From the NCBI RefSeq assembly GCF_032598905.1, contig NZ_CP122458.1, positions 7,589,001 through 7,653,000 on the forward strand: 64,000 nt of DNA, read 5' to 3'. The DNA is from Streptomyces sp. 11x1 (GTDB lineage Bacteria; Actinomycetota; Actinomycetes; Streptomycetales; Streptomycetaceae). The notes below the pieces were generated by a model. The model was not told where the DNA came from. It saw only the letters and a program-made list of their open reading frames with translations, and searched no databases. Positions 25,952 through 34,040 of this stretch are shown here, piece by piece; the first letter of the stretch is position 1; the number at the start of each line of letters is the position of its first letter. A program made the position numbers and the translations under genes.

Positions 25952-26392
25952 CTAGGCGGCAGCTCTGGCGTTCCCCGGTTGGGAGGAGCTCACCTGCCCC
26001 ATGGCCCGGTCGATCGTGATCTCGACCACCACGCGCTCCGGATCCGGAGAAGGCGTCCGCCCGTACCGCTTCCCGTAGCGCGCCACAGCATCCTCTACTG
26101 CGGCTGGGTGCGTGCGGACTTCGGCCGTGCCCTCCAGCGTTGCCCAGCGTCCTCCGTCCACTTGGCAGACGGCGACGCGTGCCTTGCCGGGGAGCGCTGC
26201 CTGAACGTTGGCGACTTTCCTGCTTGATTTGCGGGTGATAACCCGAGCGATACCGGCGTCGACGTCCACGGTGACTCCAACCGGCACGACGTGGGGGCGG
26301 CCATCAGGCCGGAGCGTCGTCAGGGTGCACAGATGGTACTCGCTCCAGAACTCCACGTAGCCATTTTCCTGGCTCTGCATCTCGGTGCGCAT
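25952..26392 (-). CDS. PPOX-class (pyridoxamine-5'-phosphate-oxidase-like) flavin/F420 protein
   Basis: The protein has 146 aa from ATG 26392 (ATG 26380 also possible; neither has a clear Shine-Dalgarno). LCTLTTLRPDGRPHVVPVGV is the typical split-barrel strand pair that binds FMN or F420, followed by ARVITRKSSRKVANVQA and RWATLEGTAEVRTHPAAVED. Length fits the actinobacterial F420-dependent PPOX family. A redox or cofactor-carrier role in the cytoplasm is expected. It is convergent with the pPIWI-RE operon. Confidence 0.82.
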   Translation of the reverse strand: MRTEMQSQENGYVEFWSEYHLCTLTTLRPDGRPHVVPVGVTVDVDAGIARVITRKSSRKVANVQAALPGKARVAVCQVDGGRWATLEGTAEVRTHPAAVEDAVARYGKRYGRTPSPDPERVVVEITIDRAMGQVSSSQPGNARAAA

Positions 26393-26434
26393 GGCTGGAA
26401 GCGTAATCGCGAATCACGTCCCGACTGGCCGAAA

Positions 26435-26448
26435 GTGGCCATGGCCAC
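26435..26448. promoter_or_regulatory. perfect 14-bp palindrome upstream of PPOX gene
   Basis: GTGGCCATGGCCAC is perfectly self-complementary and lies 43 bp upstream of the PPOX start. An operator role is possible; the regulator is unknown. Confidence 0.35.
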
Positions 26449-26970
26449 ATCTCGTCGTCTGCTGCGTGGACTGGGAATTTCACTGCCTTCCATTACTAAA
26501 TGGCCGATTTGTAAGCAGTGAAAATATCTCGGATTGGTAACGAACCTGAGGCCTCCCGGTGCACTTGGCGTGGGCGCGTCATCCCTGAGAACTGCCAGTT
26601 CAAAAGCATGATCTACAGCCGTGTGCGTTATTTTGGTGCGATTTGTTGGGTCGCAGTTGAGGGGTGCTTTTCAGTCAGGTCTTGGTGTGGGCTTCGCGTA
26701 GTCTCCGATGCTGTTCCCAAAGCCTGCTGCGGACGCTTTGCGATGTGTCATCGACTGTTCACGCTAGCGACGTTCGGCACCAGGTGAATCTTGGGCGCGC
26801 ACTCGTGTGGTCCAAGGATCGGGGTGTTCGCGGCAAGGGCCGCGTACTGCTCTCGCTCCCCGGAGCACCTCGGCTGCGTGGTGCAGCGGGGACTGGACAT
26901 CGTAGAAACGGCGCGGCCGTCGCCCGGCTCCGTCTCGGAGTCATCCACGGCTGGTACGGAGGGATCACCG
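26449..26970. other. gene-free interval with AT-richer core and nested inverted repeat
   Basis: No supported gene. From about 26470 to 26690 the base composition is clearly more AT-rich than the flanks. TTTCACTGC (26478-26486) pairs perfectly with GCAGTGAAA (26515-26523), enclosing a second hairpin CCATT-ACTA-AATGG (26490-26503). It contains the promoter region of the metallopeptidase gene, whose ribosome site GGAGGG is at 26958. A short plus-strand frame (26518-26787) is Cys/Arg/Trp-rich and not gene-like. Confidence 0.5.
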
Positions 26971-27612
26971 ATGTGGCCTGGAAGAAGTGACCGCGACGCA
27001 GCTCAGCCCAAGGCTCCTGCGGAGGAGGGAGTGAGCCGCAGGCGGTTGGGACGGTGGCGTACCGCTCCGAAGCGAACGGTGGAGCGAGACCTGCACCGCC
27101 GACTACGGCGAGAGCTTCAGAGTCTCGGCATACAGCCGCCGCTGGACGTGAAGGAGTTGTGCCGGGCGCTCGGCGAGAGGCGTGGGCGCCCGATTGTCCT
27201 GCGGCCTTTCCCACTGGAGAAACCCGGACCATCGGGGCTGTGGGTCGACATGCCGCAGATGGACGTGGTCCTCTACCAGCAGGAAACGACCCCCCTGCAT
27301 CAGGACCACATCATCCTGCACGAAGCGTTCCACATCATCGTGGCCGAGGACGAGCCGGTCGAGGAGGGGCAGGAAGCTCCGGACGACTTCGTCGAAGGCT
27401 GGGCCACGATGATCCCGGTGCTTGATCCCGCCCTGATCCGGCGTGTGGCCCGCCGGTGTTCGTACGACGACGGGGAAGAGTGCGCTGTCGAACTCGCGGC
27501 CACGATCATCCTGGAGTGGTCGTCGGTGCTTGATCACGTCACCCCGCTCTCCGAGGATCCCTCCGTTCGACGGGTTCAGGCGGCGCTGGGTGACCGGCGA
27601 GGGTGGCTGTGA
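26971..27612 (+). CDS. ImmA/IrrE-like zinc metallopeptidase
   Basis: The protein has 213 aa. ATG 26971 was chosen for GGAGGG 7 bp upstream; the frame is open further upstream but without a good start. ILHEAFHIIV supplies the HExxH zinc motif at about residue 114, with further acidic residues (ECAVELAATIILEW) as the third ligand region. In IrrE/ImmA-type pairs such peptidases cleave an XRE repressor. Here an XRE regulator (29996-30895) lies three genes downstream and is the obvious candidate target. It is linked closely to the MAB_1171c-like gene (3-bp gap). Confidence 0.78.
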   Translation: MWPGRSDRDAAQPKAPAEEGVSRRRLGRWRTAPKRTVERDLHRRLRRELQSLGIQPPLDVKELCRALGERRGRPIVLRPFPLEKPGPSGLWVDMPQMDVVLYQQETTPLHQDHIILHEAFHIIVAEDEPVEEGQEAPDDFVEGWATMIPVLDPALIRRVARRCSYDDGEECAVELAATIILEWSSVLDHVTPLSEDPSVRRVQAALGDRRGWL

Positions 27613-27615
27613 CCC

Positions 27616-28731
27616 GTGACCGAAGTGATCCTCCTGGGCCTCGCGGTCGCCGTTGTGTGGAAGTTGTACCAGTGGTCGCGAGCGCCTCATGACGCGCCGC
27701 TTCGTTCCGTCACGTTGTGCCTGCTGAGCGCGGCGCTGTCGTATCCCCTGGCCATGCCTGGCGGTGCCTCGGGCGTCGACACCGTGGCCGGGCACGGCAC
27801 CGCGAAGCTGGTGCAGAACGTGCTGCTTCTGCTGACGGTCTACTTCCTGATGTGCTTCTACCTGTACTCGGCTGACGGGCAGGCCGGTCGGCTCCGCGCC
27901 AGGCGGGAAGCCCTCCTTGTGGCAGCCGTGGCAGTGGCGATCACGGTCGCCGCGCTGTCGGTCCCGCACAACGTGTTCGCCGGCTCCTTCAGCACGGCGG
28001 ACATGACGATTCCGCAGATCGCCTTCTTCTACGGCGGCGCCGGCCTGTACCTCATGTACGCCCTCGGCGCCGCCGGCCGCTGGACCCGACGCTATGCCCG
28101 CATGTCACGGCGACCGCACGCCACGGGTCTGTGGATGGCCGCCGTCGGCCTCAGCACGATGGCGGTGGCCTGCGCTGTCCGAGCGGTCTTCGTCGCCATC
28201 CGGTGGAGCGGCGGGACCGTGCCACAGCCGCTCATGGCAGGTGTCGCGTTCCTGCTCGTGGTGTCCATCCTGCTCTTCTTCGTGGGCGTCACCTATCCGG
28301 GGGCCCGCTCGAGGGTGACGTCGGCGCGGCTCTGGATGCGGCGCCGTCGTGACCACCGTCGGCTGGCTCCGCTGTGGCAGCTGCTCGCCGAGGCATATCC
28401 CGAGAACGTGCTGCGGCCCGCTTCGTCCGGGCTGTGGGACCGGTGGCGGGCGCGCGGCGTGCACCGCCGCTACCACCGACGGATAGTGGAGTGCCGTGAC
28501 GGACTGGTCGATGTCAGCCCGCACCTGGCCGACGCGTCGGAGGGCATCGAAGTGCTCGATCTGCCCCCGGCCGTGCTGGCGGACCGCCTTCGGCACGCTG
28601 TGGACACGATCGGAAAGGGAGCCCTTGTGCCTCGTCCGGCGGTACCGCTGGCGGTGCCCAAGGAGGCCGACCGGGAAGCAGACGTCCGCCAACTGATCGC
28701 CGTGTCGGACGCACTGCGCCTGTCCGCCTGA
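27616..28731 (+). CDS. MAB_1171c-type polytopic membrane protein (DUF6545)
   Basis: The protein has 371 aa from GTG 27616. About seven hydrophobic segments lie in the first 230 residues (EVILLGLAVAVVW; LVQNVLLLLTVYFLMCFYLY; AVAVAITVAALSV; PQIAFFYGGAGLYLMYALG; LLVVSILLFFVGV). They are followed by a ~140-residue basic cytoplasmic tail. This is the layout of the MAB_1171c putative transporter family, which commonly neighbours an ImmA/IrrE peptidase and XRE regulator in actinobacteria. The true activity is unknown. Confidence 0.8.
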   Translation: MTEVILLGLAVAVVWKLYQWSRAPHDAPLRSVTLCLLSAALSYPLAMPGGASGVDTVAGHGTAKLVQNVLLLLTVYFLMCFYLYSADGQAGRLRARREALLVAAVAVAITVAALSVPHNVFAGSFSTADMTIPQIAFFYGGAGLYLMYALGAAGRWTRRYARMSRRPHATGLWMAAVGLSTMAVACAVRAVFVAIRWSGGTVPQPLMAGVAFLLVVSILLFFVGVTYPGARSRVTSARLWMRRRRDHRRLAPLWQLLAEAYPENVLRPASSGLWDRWRARGVHRRYHRRIVECRDGLVDVSPHLADASEGIEVLDLPPAVLADRLRHAVDTIGKGALVPRPAVPLAVPKEADREADVRQLIAVSDALRLSA

Positions 28732-28756
28732 CCAACGAAGATCAAGGAGAGACCAG

Positions 28757-29953
28757 ATGCTCATCACCGCAGGCCGAGTCCTCGTCGGCTCCGGGACGTA
28801 CCTGGACGACGGTGCCATTCTCGTCGAGGGTGATTCGATCACGGCGGTGGGGCCGCGCGCGCAGGTCGCTGAGCAGGCAGGTCAGGACGTGGTGCGCCTC
28901 GCGTTCCCCGAGGGCACGATCGTGCCTGGTCTTATCGACGCGCATGTCCACCTCGCGTTCGACGGAGGCGCGGACCCCGTGGCCACGCTCCACGAGTCCA
29001 GCGACGACACCCTGCTGACGGACATGCGGCGCCGTGCGGAGCAGCTCCTGCACAGTGGGGTGACGACGACCCGGGACCTCGGCGATCGCAACGGCCTCGC
29101 CCTCCGCCTGGACGAGGAGATCGCCCGCGGCATTACTCCGGGCCCGCGGATCGTCTCGGCGGGCACGCCCGCGACCCCACCCGGCGGGCACTGCCACTTC
29201 CTCGGGGGCGAGGTCTCCGGCGTCGCCGAGGTCCGCGACCTCGTACGGCGCAACGTCACGGCGGGTGCCGGAGTGATCAAGGCAATGGTCACAGGAGGCG
29301 GTCTGACCAAGGACGGGCCGAAGAGCTGGCAGAGCCAGTTCACCCCGGAGGAACTTCAGGCCTTGGTGGACGAGGCCCATCAGGCCGGCGTGCCGGTGGC
29401 AGCCCACGCTCACGGTACGGACGGCATTGCCGCGGCCGTGGAAGCAGGTGTCGACACGATCGAGCACTGCACGTGGATGACGAACGACGGCTTCGACCTG
29501 CGTCAGGACGTCCTGAAGCAGATCATCGACCGGGACATCGCAGTCTGCCCGGCCGTCAGTCCTCACTGGCAGATGCTCCCCCGCTTCTTCGGCGAGGAGC
29601 GCGCGGCTGCCATGTTCGACCTCGTACGGCAGATGGCCGAGGCCGGCGCCAAGCTCATCGCCGGAACCGACGCCGGAGTCCAGCGCGCAGGGTTCGACGG
29701 ACTGGTGCCTGCCCTGGCGTTCTACGCGCACCTGGGTCTGCCGAACAGCAAGATCCTCGATATGGCGACCGCCGACGCAGCTGGCGCGCTGGGGCTGGGC
29801 GATACGACGGGGCGAATCGCTCACGGGTTCCGGGCGGACCTGCTGGTGGTCGACGGAGATCCCCTTGAGGATCTCACCGCGTTGAAGGCGGTCCGGACGG
29901 TGGTGGCCGCAGGGCAGCGGCACGAGCCGCGCGAGACGACCGCACAGCCGTAG
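28757..29953 (+). CDS. amidohydrolase (imidazolonepropionase/prolidase-like)
   Basis: The protein has 398 aa from ATG 28757 with AAGGAGAG upstream. GLIDAHVHL carries the HxH metal pair of the TIM-barrel amidohydrolase fold. Further ligand candidates are VIKAMVTGG (Lys), AAHAHG, IEHCTWM and IAGTDAG. The C-terminal HGFRADLLVVDGDPLEDL is the usual return to the small beta-domain. Hydrolysis of a cyclic amide, dipeptide or lactam-like substrate is expected. It follows the membrane protein by 25 bp and ends convergent with the XRE regulator, so it may be cargo of this signalling module. Confidence 0.88.
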   Translation: MLITAGRVLVGSGTYLDDGAILVEGDSITAVGPRAQVAEQAGQDVVRLAFPEGTIVPGLIDAHVHLAFDGGADPVATLHESSDDTLLTDMRRRAEQLLHSGVTTTRDLGDRNGLALRLDEEIARGITPGPRIVSAGTPATPPGGHCHFLGGEVSGVAEVRDLVRRNVTAGAGVIKAMVTGGGLTKDGPKSWQSQFTPEELQALVDEAHQAGVPVAAHAHGTDGIAAAVEAGVDTIEHCTWMTNDGFDLRQDVLKQIIDRDIAVCPAVSPHWQMLPRFFGEERAAAMFDLVRQMAEAGAKLIAGTDAGVQRAGFDGLVPALAFYAHLGLPNSKILDMATADAAGALGLGDTTGRIAHGFRADLLVVDGDPLEDLTALKAVRTVVAAGQRHEPRETTAQP

Positions 29954-29995
29954 GTGACAGCACGTCCGGGGCTCTTCGGAGTCCCGGACAGGGCG

Positions 29996-30895
29996 CTACT
30001 CGTTCGCCTCCGGTTCTCTCTGCTCCAGCTCCGTGACCAGGTCGTTGACGAATTCCATGACGTTCGCTGGCAAACCCTGGGTGCCCGTCCCCCGACCTCT
30101 GACCCGGCCCACGGCCCCGCTCCTCGACGCTGACAGGAGCCGGAGGCCCTCGTAGACCTGACGGGCCACGGCGTCGTCCGGCTGAAAGTACATCGGGGAC
30201 ACGCCGAAGAAGGCGGCCAAGCCCTCAAGAACGACGGGCGAAGCCATTTCCGCGCCGCCGATCCGGAGATCCCGGACACCCTCCCAGGTGATGACCTTCG
30301 ACCCGGCATGAGAATTGACGGCGTCGGCGATCTCCGAGTCCGTCGGCGGCCCCTGCTGCCCGGGGTACGAGCGCTCCAGGATCAAAGTGATCTTCTCGCT
30401 CAGCGTGCCGGGCGCCCCCGCAGAGGCCGGGACGATCCCCGCATCCTCGGCGGATTGGCCTCCTCGGGTCTCCTGAGCCTTGGCGATTGAACGGGCCTCT
30501 GCCCGCCGGAGCTCTTCCTCGCTCACCCGGTATGCCGCCGCCAGGTCCGGAACGTACTTGTCCTTGAGTCGCCGCTCGCCGCGTTCGGCTCCCGCCACCG
30601 GCCCGGCGCTCTTGGTGCCGATCAGCGCTGCCGTCTCGTACTGGTAGTAGCCGGCATCGCACCGCAGGTCCGTCAGATCGGGCAGTCCGGTACGCGGGAA
30701 CAGGTCGTTCAGTTCTCGGTTGAGGACGCGGGCCAGCGCGGGCAACTTCTCCGCATCGGGGATCGCATCCCCGGATTCCCAGCCGGCGACCGTCGAGTCG
30801 GCCACGCCGAGGGCCGCAGCCACCTCGGCCTGCGAGATCTCGGCAGCTCGCCGCACCGTGCGCACACGGTGTCGGTCGAAGTGACGAGCAGACAT
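29996..30895 (-). CDS. XRE regulator with second EspR-like HTH
   Basis: The protein has 299 aa from ATG 30895 (GAGG 6 bp upstream); ATG 30916 is a weaker alternative. A classical XRE HTH at ~10-65 (SQAEVAAALGVADSTVAGWE) is followed by a linker. A second unit at ~170-250 (SEIADAVNSHAGSKVITWEG then LRIGGAEMASPVVLEGLAAF and FGVSPMYF) is typical of the regulators that accompany MAB_1171c and ImmA/IrrE genes. Likely a repressor of the module and possible peptidase target. Confidence 0.82.
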   Translation of the reverse strand: MSARHFDRHRVRTVRRAAEISQAEVAAALGVADSTVAGWESGDAIPDAEKLPALARVLNRELNDLFPRTGLPDLTDLRCDAGYYQYETAALIGTKSAGPVAGAERGERRLKDKYVPDLAAAYRVSEEELRRAEARSIAKAQETRGGQSAEDAGIVPASAGAPGTLSEKITLILERSYPGQQGPPTDSEIADAVNSHAGSKVITWEGVRDLRIGGAEMASPVVLEGLAAFFGVSPMYFQPDDAVARQVYEGLRLLSASRSGAVGRVRGRGTGTQGLPANVMEFVNDLVTELEQREPEANE

Positions 30896-31307
30896 CTCAT
30901 CCTCGTTTTTCGTCAAACCGAAGGAATATCGGCGCGTTGACTTTTTTGTTGAGTCGGAATAGCTTCAGCCTAGCGAAAAACGGGGGGCTTCGCACGCTTA
31001 CTCGATCTTCGCCTTCGGTCTCTCCGTGATGCCTCCGGATAAGGCTGGATCTTGGCGCGACCTGCGCATATGTTCGTCGTCGCTCGCCGGGCAGCCCGCC
31101 TGGGGGGCGACGGTAAGAAGGAGACACGTATACGAGACGGGCAGACCGACCGGGCCGGATAAGCCCGGAACTACACCGGCGCCCGGGAGCTACCAACTCC
31201 TGGACGCCGGGCGGGCACCCCGAGGGGCGCCGATTCACATCTCGCGGGCAGCGGGGCTTTTGCACGAGAACCGCCACACCGCGCTCCTACGAACAACGGA
31301 GTATCGC
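30896..31307. other. intergenic, divergent promoter region; possible left side of mobile element
   Basis: Separates the XRE regulator from the first replication-type gene. It begins AT-rich (30900-30985). AAGGAG at about 31119-31124 looks like a ribosome site, but no ATG/GTG follows at a suitable distance. No integrase, att duplication or tRNA end was recognised. Confidence 0.4.
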
Positions 31308-31628
31308 ATGCTCGCCACGCCGAGCGGCACCCTGGCATGCCCGGATACGGCCCGCCAGCACCGCCTCGCGGCCCAGCTCGCCGACATGATCCCCGGGGCG
31401 GCCACCATCCGCGTCAGCCTCACCGCCCCCGCGCAGAAGTGGCCTCACCCGCACACCGTCGCCAAGGACGCGGGCGGGGTAACGGTCGAGCTGAGCCGGA
31501 CGACCGCCAGGGTCGCGGCACGCTGGATCATGCGGGTCTGGCCGGACGCGAACTGGACCCGCCCTCACACCCTCGACCTCATCACCGCGACCCTCACCCG
31601 CAGCGATCTCGTCGGTCGGGGCCGCTGA
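31308..31628 (+). CDS. small protein at head of replication block, unknown
   Basis: The protein has 106 aa from ATG 31308 with GGAG 6 bp upstream; the frame is open further 5' but that part is not gene-like. The C-terminal half (TVELSRTTARVAARWIMRVW) looks like a compact alpha/beta domain. It sits one base before the replication-protein gene and is likely co-transcribed. No function recognised. Confidence 0.6.
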   Translation: MLATPSGTLACPDTARQHRLAAQLADMIPGAATIRVSLTAPAQKWPHPHTVAKDAGGVTVELSRTTARVAARWIMRVWPDANWTRPHTLDLITATLTRSDLVGRGR

Positions 31629-31629
31629 C

Positions 31630-32649
31630 ATGGCACGGATCCGGACCATCAAGCCGGAGGCGTTCTTCTCCGAGTCGCTCGCCGAGGTGAGCGTCGAGGC
31701 GGAGCGGACGTTCTTCGGCCTCCTCACCCAGGCGGACGACCACGGCCGACATCGCGACAACGCCGCGATCATCGCGGGGCTGCTCTGGCCCCTGCGGGCC
31801 GAGCACACGTCGGTCCACGTCGAGGACGACCTCCAGCAGCTTGCCGACGCCGGCCTGCTGTGCAGGTACACCGGCTGCGACGGTCGCCGCTACCTCCATG
31901 TCGTGACGTGGTCCGAGCACCAGAAGATCGACAAGCCCAGCCAGTCCCGACTGCCCTCCTGCCCGCAGCACCACGCGGGGGCCCGGTGCGGTCCTTGCAA
32001 GGGGACCTGCACTCGGCACCCCGAAGCGTGGCCCACCCCTCCCCGAGGACTCGCCGAGACTTCGCCGAACGCTCCCCGAACCCTCGATCTGCCCGCGCAG
32101 TCCGCTCCGACGCCTCCCATGCCCCGGAGCGGGACCCCGGCCGCCCGGCAGGACCCCTTGGTCGGCCTCGACGGCACCCCTGATCGCAGTGACGAGAAAG
32201 CCGCAGGTCGGGAGGCATTCGCCGGGGGCTCCCCGAAGCCTCCCCGAAGCGTCGGAGAGGGCTCGGCGCCTGGATCAAGGATCTTGGATCCTGGATCTTC
32301 ATTCCCTACGGGGCGCACAGCGCCCGCCGCCACCGTCTCGGCCAACGACCTGATCGGCGAGTACGTCGCCGCGTGCGACGAGCGACCGCCCAGCGACGTG
32401 ATCGGACACCTCGGCCGCATCGCCAAGAAGCTCCTCGGCGAGGGCATCGCCCCGGAGCACGTCCGCGCCGGACTGCGGCGCTTCGCGGAGATCCAGGGCC
32501 ACCCCAGCCGCCTGCCGAGCCTGGTCAACGACGCCATGAACGCACGAGCGGCCGGTTTGGCGCGGCCGGGAAACCGGCCTAACGTGCCCGCTCACCAGGC
32601 GTGGACCAACCCGGTCGACGCTGCCGCCGCCTACGCCGAGGAGCTGTGA
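31630..32649 (+). CDS. phage/plasmid-type replication protein with HTH
   Basis: The protein has 339 aa from ATG 31630. The N-terminus (ARIRTIKPEAFFSESLAEVS then FFGLLTQADDHGRHRDNAAI) matches the winged-helix start of phage replisome-organiser proteins. A C-terminal helical region (YVAACDERPPSDVIGHLGRI) may be DnaD/primosome-like. A Pro/Arg/Ser-rich linker of ~100 residues joins them. It precedes a DnaC-like helicase loader with a TGATG overlap, the usual initiator-loader pairing. Predicted role: origin or primosome assembly for the element. Confidence 0.68.
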   Translation: MARIRTIKPEAFFSESLAEVSVEAERTFFGLLTQADDHGRHRDNAAIIAGLLWPLRAEHTSVHVEDDLQQLADAGLLCRYTGCDGRRYLHVVTWSEHQKIDKPSQSRLPSCPQHHAGARCGPCKGTCTRHPEAWPTPPRGLAETSPNAPRTLDLPAQSAPTPPMPRSGTPAARQDPLVGLDGTPDRSDEKAAGREAFAGGSPKPPRSVGEGSAPGSRILDPGSSFPTGRTAPAATVSANDLIGEYVAACDERPPSDVIGHLGRIAKKLLGEGIAPEHVRAGLRRFAEIQGHPSRLPSLVNDAMNARAAGLARPGNRPNVPAHQAWTNPVDAAAAYAEEL

Positions 32650-33356
32650 TGCGCACCCGTACCCGCGACCCGCAGACGCTCGGCGGCGCAGGCACCCTGG
32701 ACCGGATGGCCCGGATCCTGGCCGCCCGCAACATCGACCCGGCAGCCGTCGCCGCTCTGGTCGACGAGCCCGAGTCCTTCTCCCCGCTGGACGCCCTGCT
32801 GGCCGCGATGCCCCCGCGCTACCAGGGCGCGGTCGCCGACCATCCGCAGGTCCTGGACTGGGTCCGGGACGTCGCCCACCAGGCCGTCGCACCCAGCCTG
32901 GGAGCCCGGCGGCAGGTCACCACCGGCCCGAGTCTGCTGATGGCCGGGGTGGTCGGCGCGGGCAAGACACACCAGGCGTACGGGGCGGTCCGACGGCTGG
33001 TGCAGACCGGGGTGGGCGTGCGGTGGCGCGCGACCACGGCCGCCGACCTGTACGCCGACCTGCGCCCTCGCCCCGGGGTGGACAGCGAGCGGGAGCTGGC
33101 GGACGTCAGCCGGTGCCCGCTGCTGATCATCGACGACCTCGGCGCGGCCAAGGCGTCCGAGTGGGTCGAGGAAGTGACGTACCGGCTGATCAACCGCCGG
33201 TACAACCACATGCTCCCGACGCTGATCACCACCAACCTGGCGATCAAGGACCTCCGGGCCCACCTCGGCGACCGCGTCACCTCCCGACTCGCGCAGATGA
33301 CCACCCGGGTCGAGTTCGAGCCGGTCGACCGCAGACGCCACCGCCCCGCCGCCTGA
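32649..33356 (+). CDS. DnaC/IstB-like AAA+ helicase loader
   Basis: The protein has 235 aa, starting within the upstream stop. Walker A is GVVGAGKTHQAYG at ~95-108, Walker B CPLLIIDDLGAAKASEW, sensor-1 region LITTNLAIKDL, and arginine-finger region GDRVTSRLAQM. This is the DnaC/IstB ATPase core. Without a transposase nearby, a replication-loader role is more likely than IstB of an insertion sequence. It works with the preceding replication protein. Confidence 0.85.
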   Translation: MRTRTRDPQTLGGAGTLDRMARILAARNIDPAAVAALVDEPESFSPLDALLAAMPPRYQGAVADHPQVLDWVRDVAHQAVAPSLGARRQVTTGPSLLMAGVVGAGKTHQAYGAVRRLVQTGVGVRWRATTAADLYADLRPRPGVDSERELADVSRCPLLIIDDLGAAKASEWVEEVTYRLINRRYNHMLPTLITTNLAIKDLRAHLGDRVTSRLAQMTTRVEFEPVDRRRHRPAA

Positions 33357-33473
33357 CCCACCGCCGGCCGTACCGCCGGGCCGCGCCTCCAGCGCGTCGC
33401 CCCATGCACCTCCCGACCCAGCGCACCCCTCCGCTGACGCCCCTGCGCGCGGAGAGCGATCGGAGCAACCCGC

Positions 33474-34040
33474 ATGACCACCACGACGATCAGCCCTGCC
33501 CGCCACCGGTCGCTCGGTGACCACACCTGGCAGGACCAGGCCGTCTGCCAGAGCACCGAGTACAACCCGGTGGACCCCGACATGTTCTTCCCCGAGCCCG
33601 ACGAGACCGCCAAGATCGCCGCAGCGAAGTCGCTGTGCGGCCAGTGCCCGGTCCGCCGCACCTGCCTGGACGCCGCCCTGGAAGGCGGCGACACCCACGG
33701 CATACGGGGCGGGATGACCGAGGAGGAGCGCGGTCCGCTGCACGAGAACATCGCCAGCCGACTCGACTACAGCCGGGTCAACGCCACCGTCGCCGGGCGC
33801 GACGTCCACCTCACCAAGGCCGAGCGCCGAGCGGTCGTCCGTGCTGCCTTTCGCCACGGCCTCACCGAACAACGCCTGGCCTGGCTCCTGAAGATCAGCG
33901 AGGAGCACGCCCAGAAGCTCTACCGCGAAACCCGCCGAGCCCTGCGCAACCGAGACCTGGAGCAGACCACGCAGAACACCCCACCCCCTGAGACCGACGG
34001 CAAGCAGCTGGGCCGCGACGACTTCGGGACGGCGGCGTGA
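33474..34040 (+). CDS. WhiB-like (Wbl) 4Fe-4S regulator
   Basis: The protein has 188 aa from ATG 33474 with GGAG upstream. Four Cys follow the Wbl pattern: AVCQSTEYN, then CGQCPVRRTC. The helix-loop motif is GIRGGMTEEER, the family's G(V/I)xGG turn. A C-terminal extension (KAERRAVVRAAFRHGLTEQR) resembles an HTH and is unusual for short Wbl proteins. Wbl proteins act with sigma factors in redox- or development-linked control; element-borne copies are common. Its stop overlaps the DUF2637 start (GTGA). Confidence 0.92.
   Translation: MTTTTISPARHRSLGDHTWQDQAVCQSTEYNPVDPDMFFPEPDETAKIAAAKSLCGQCPVRRTCLDAALEGGDTHGIRGGMTEEERGPLHENIASRLDYSRVNATVAGRDVHLTKAERRAVVRAAFRHGLTEQRLAWLLKISEEHAQKLYRETRRALRNRDLEQTTQNTPPPETDGKQLGRDDFGTAA

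Noticed and set aside
26518..26787. 89-codon plus-strand frame in the AT-richer interval
   Set aside because: No ribosome site, Cys/Trp/Arg-rich residues without pattern, and no support from codon-position bias.
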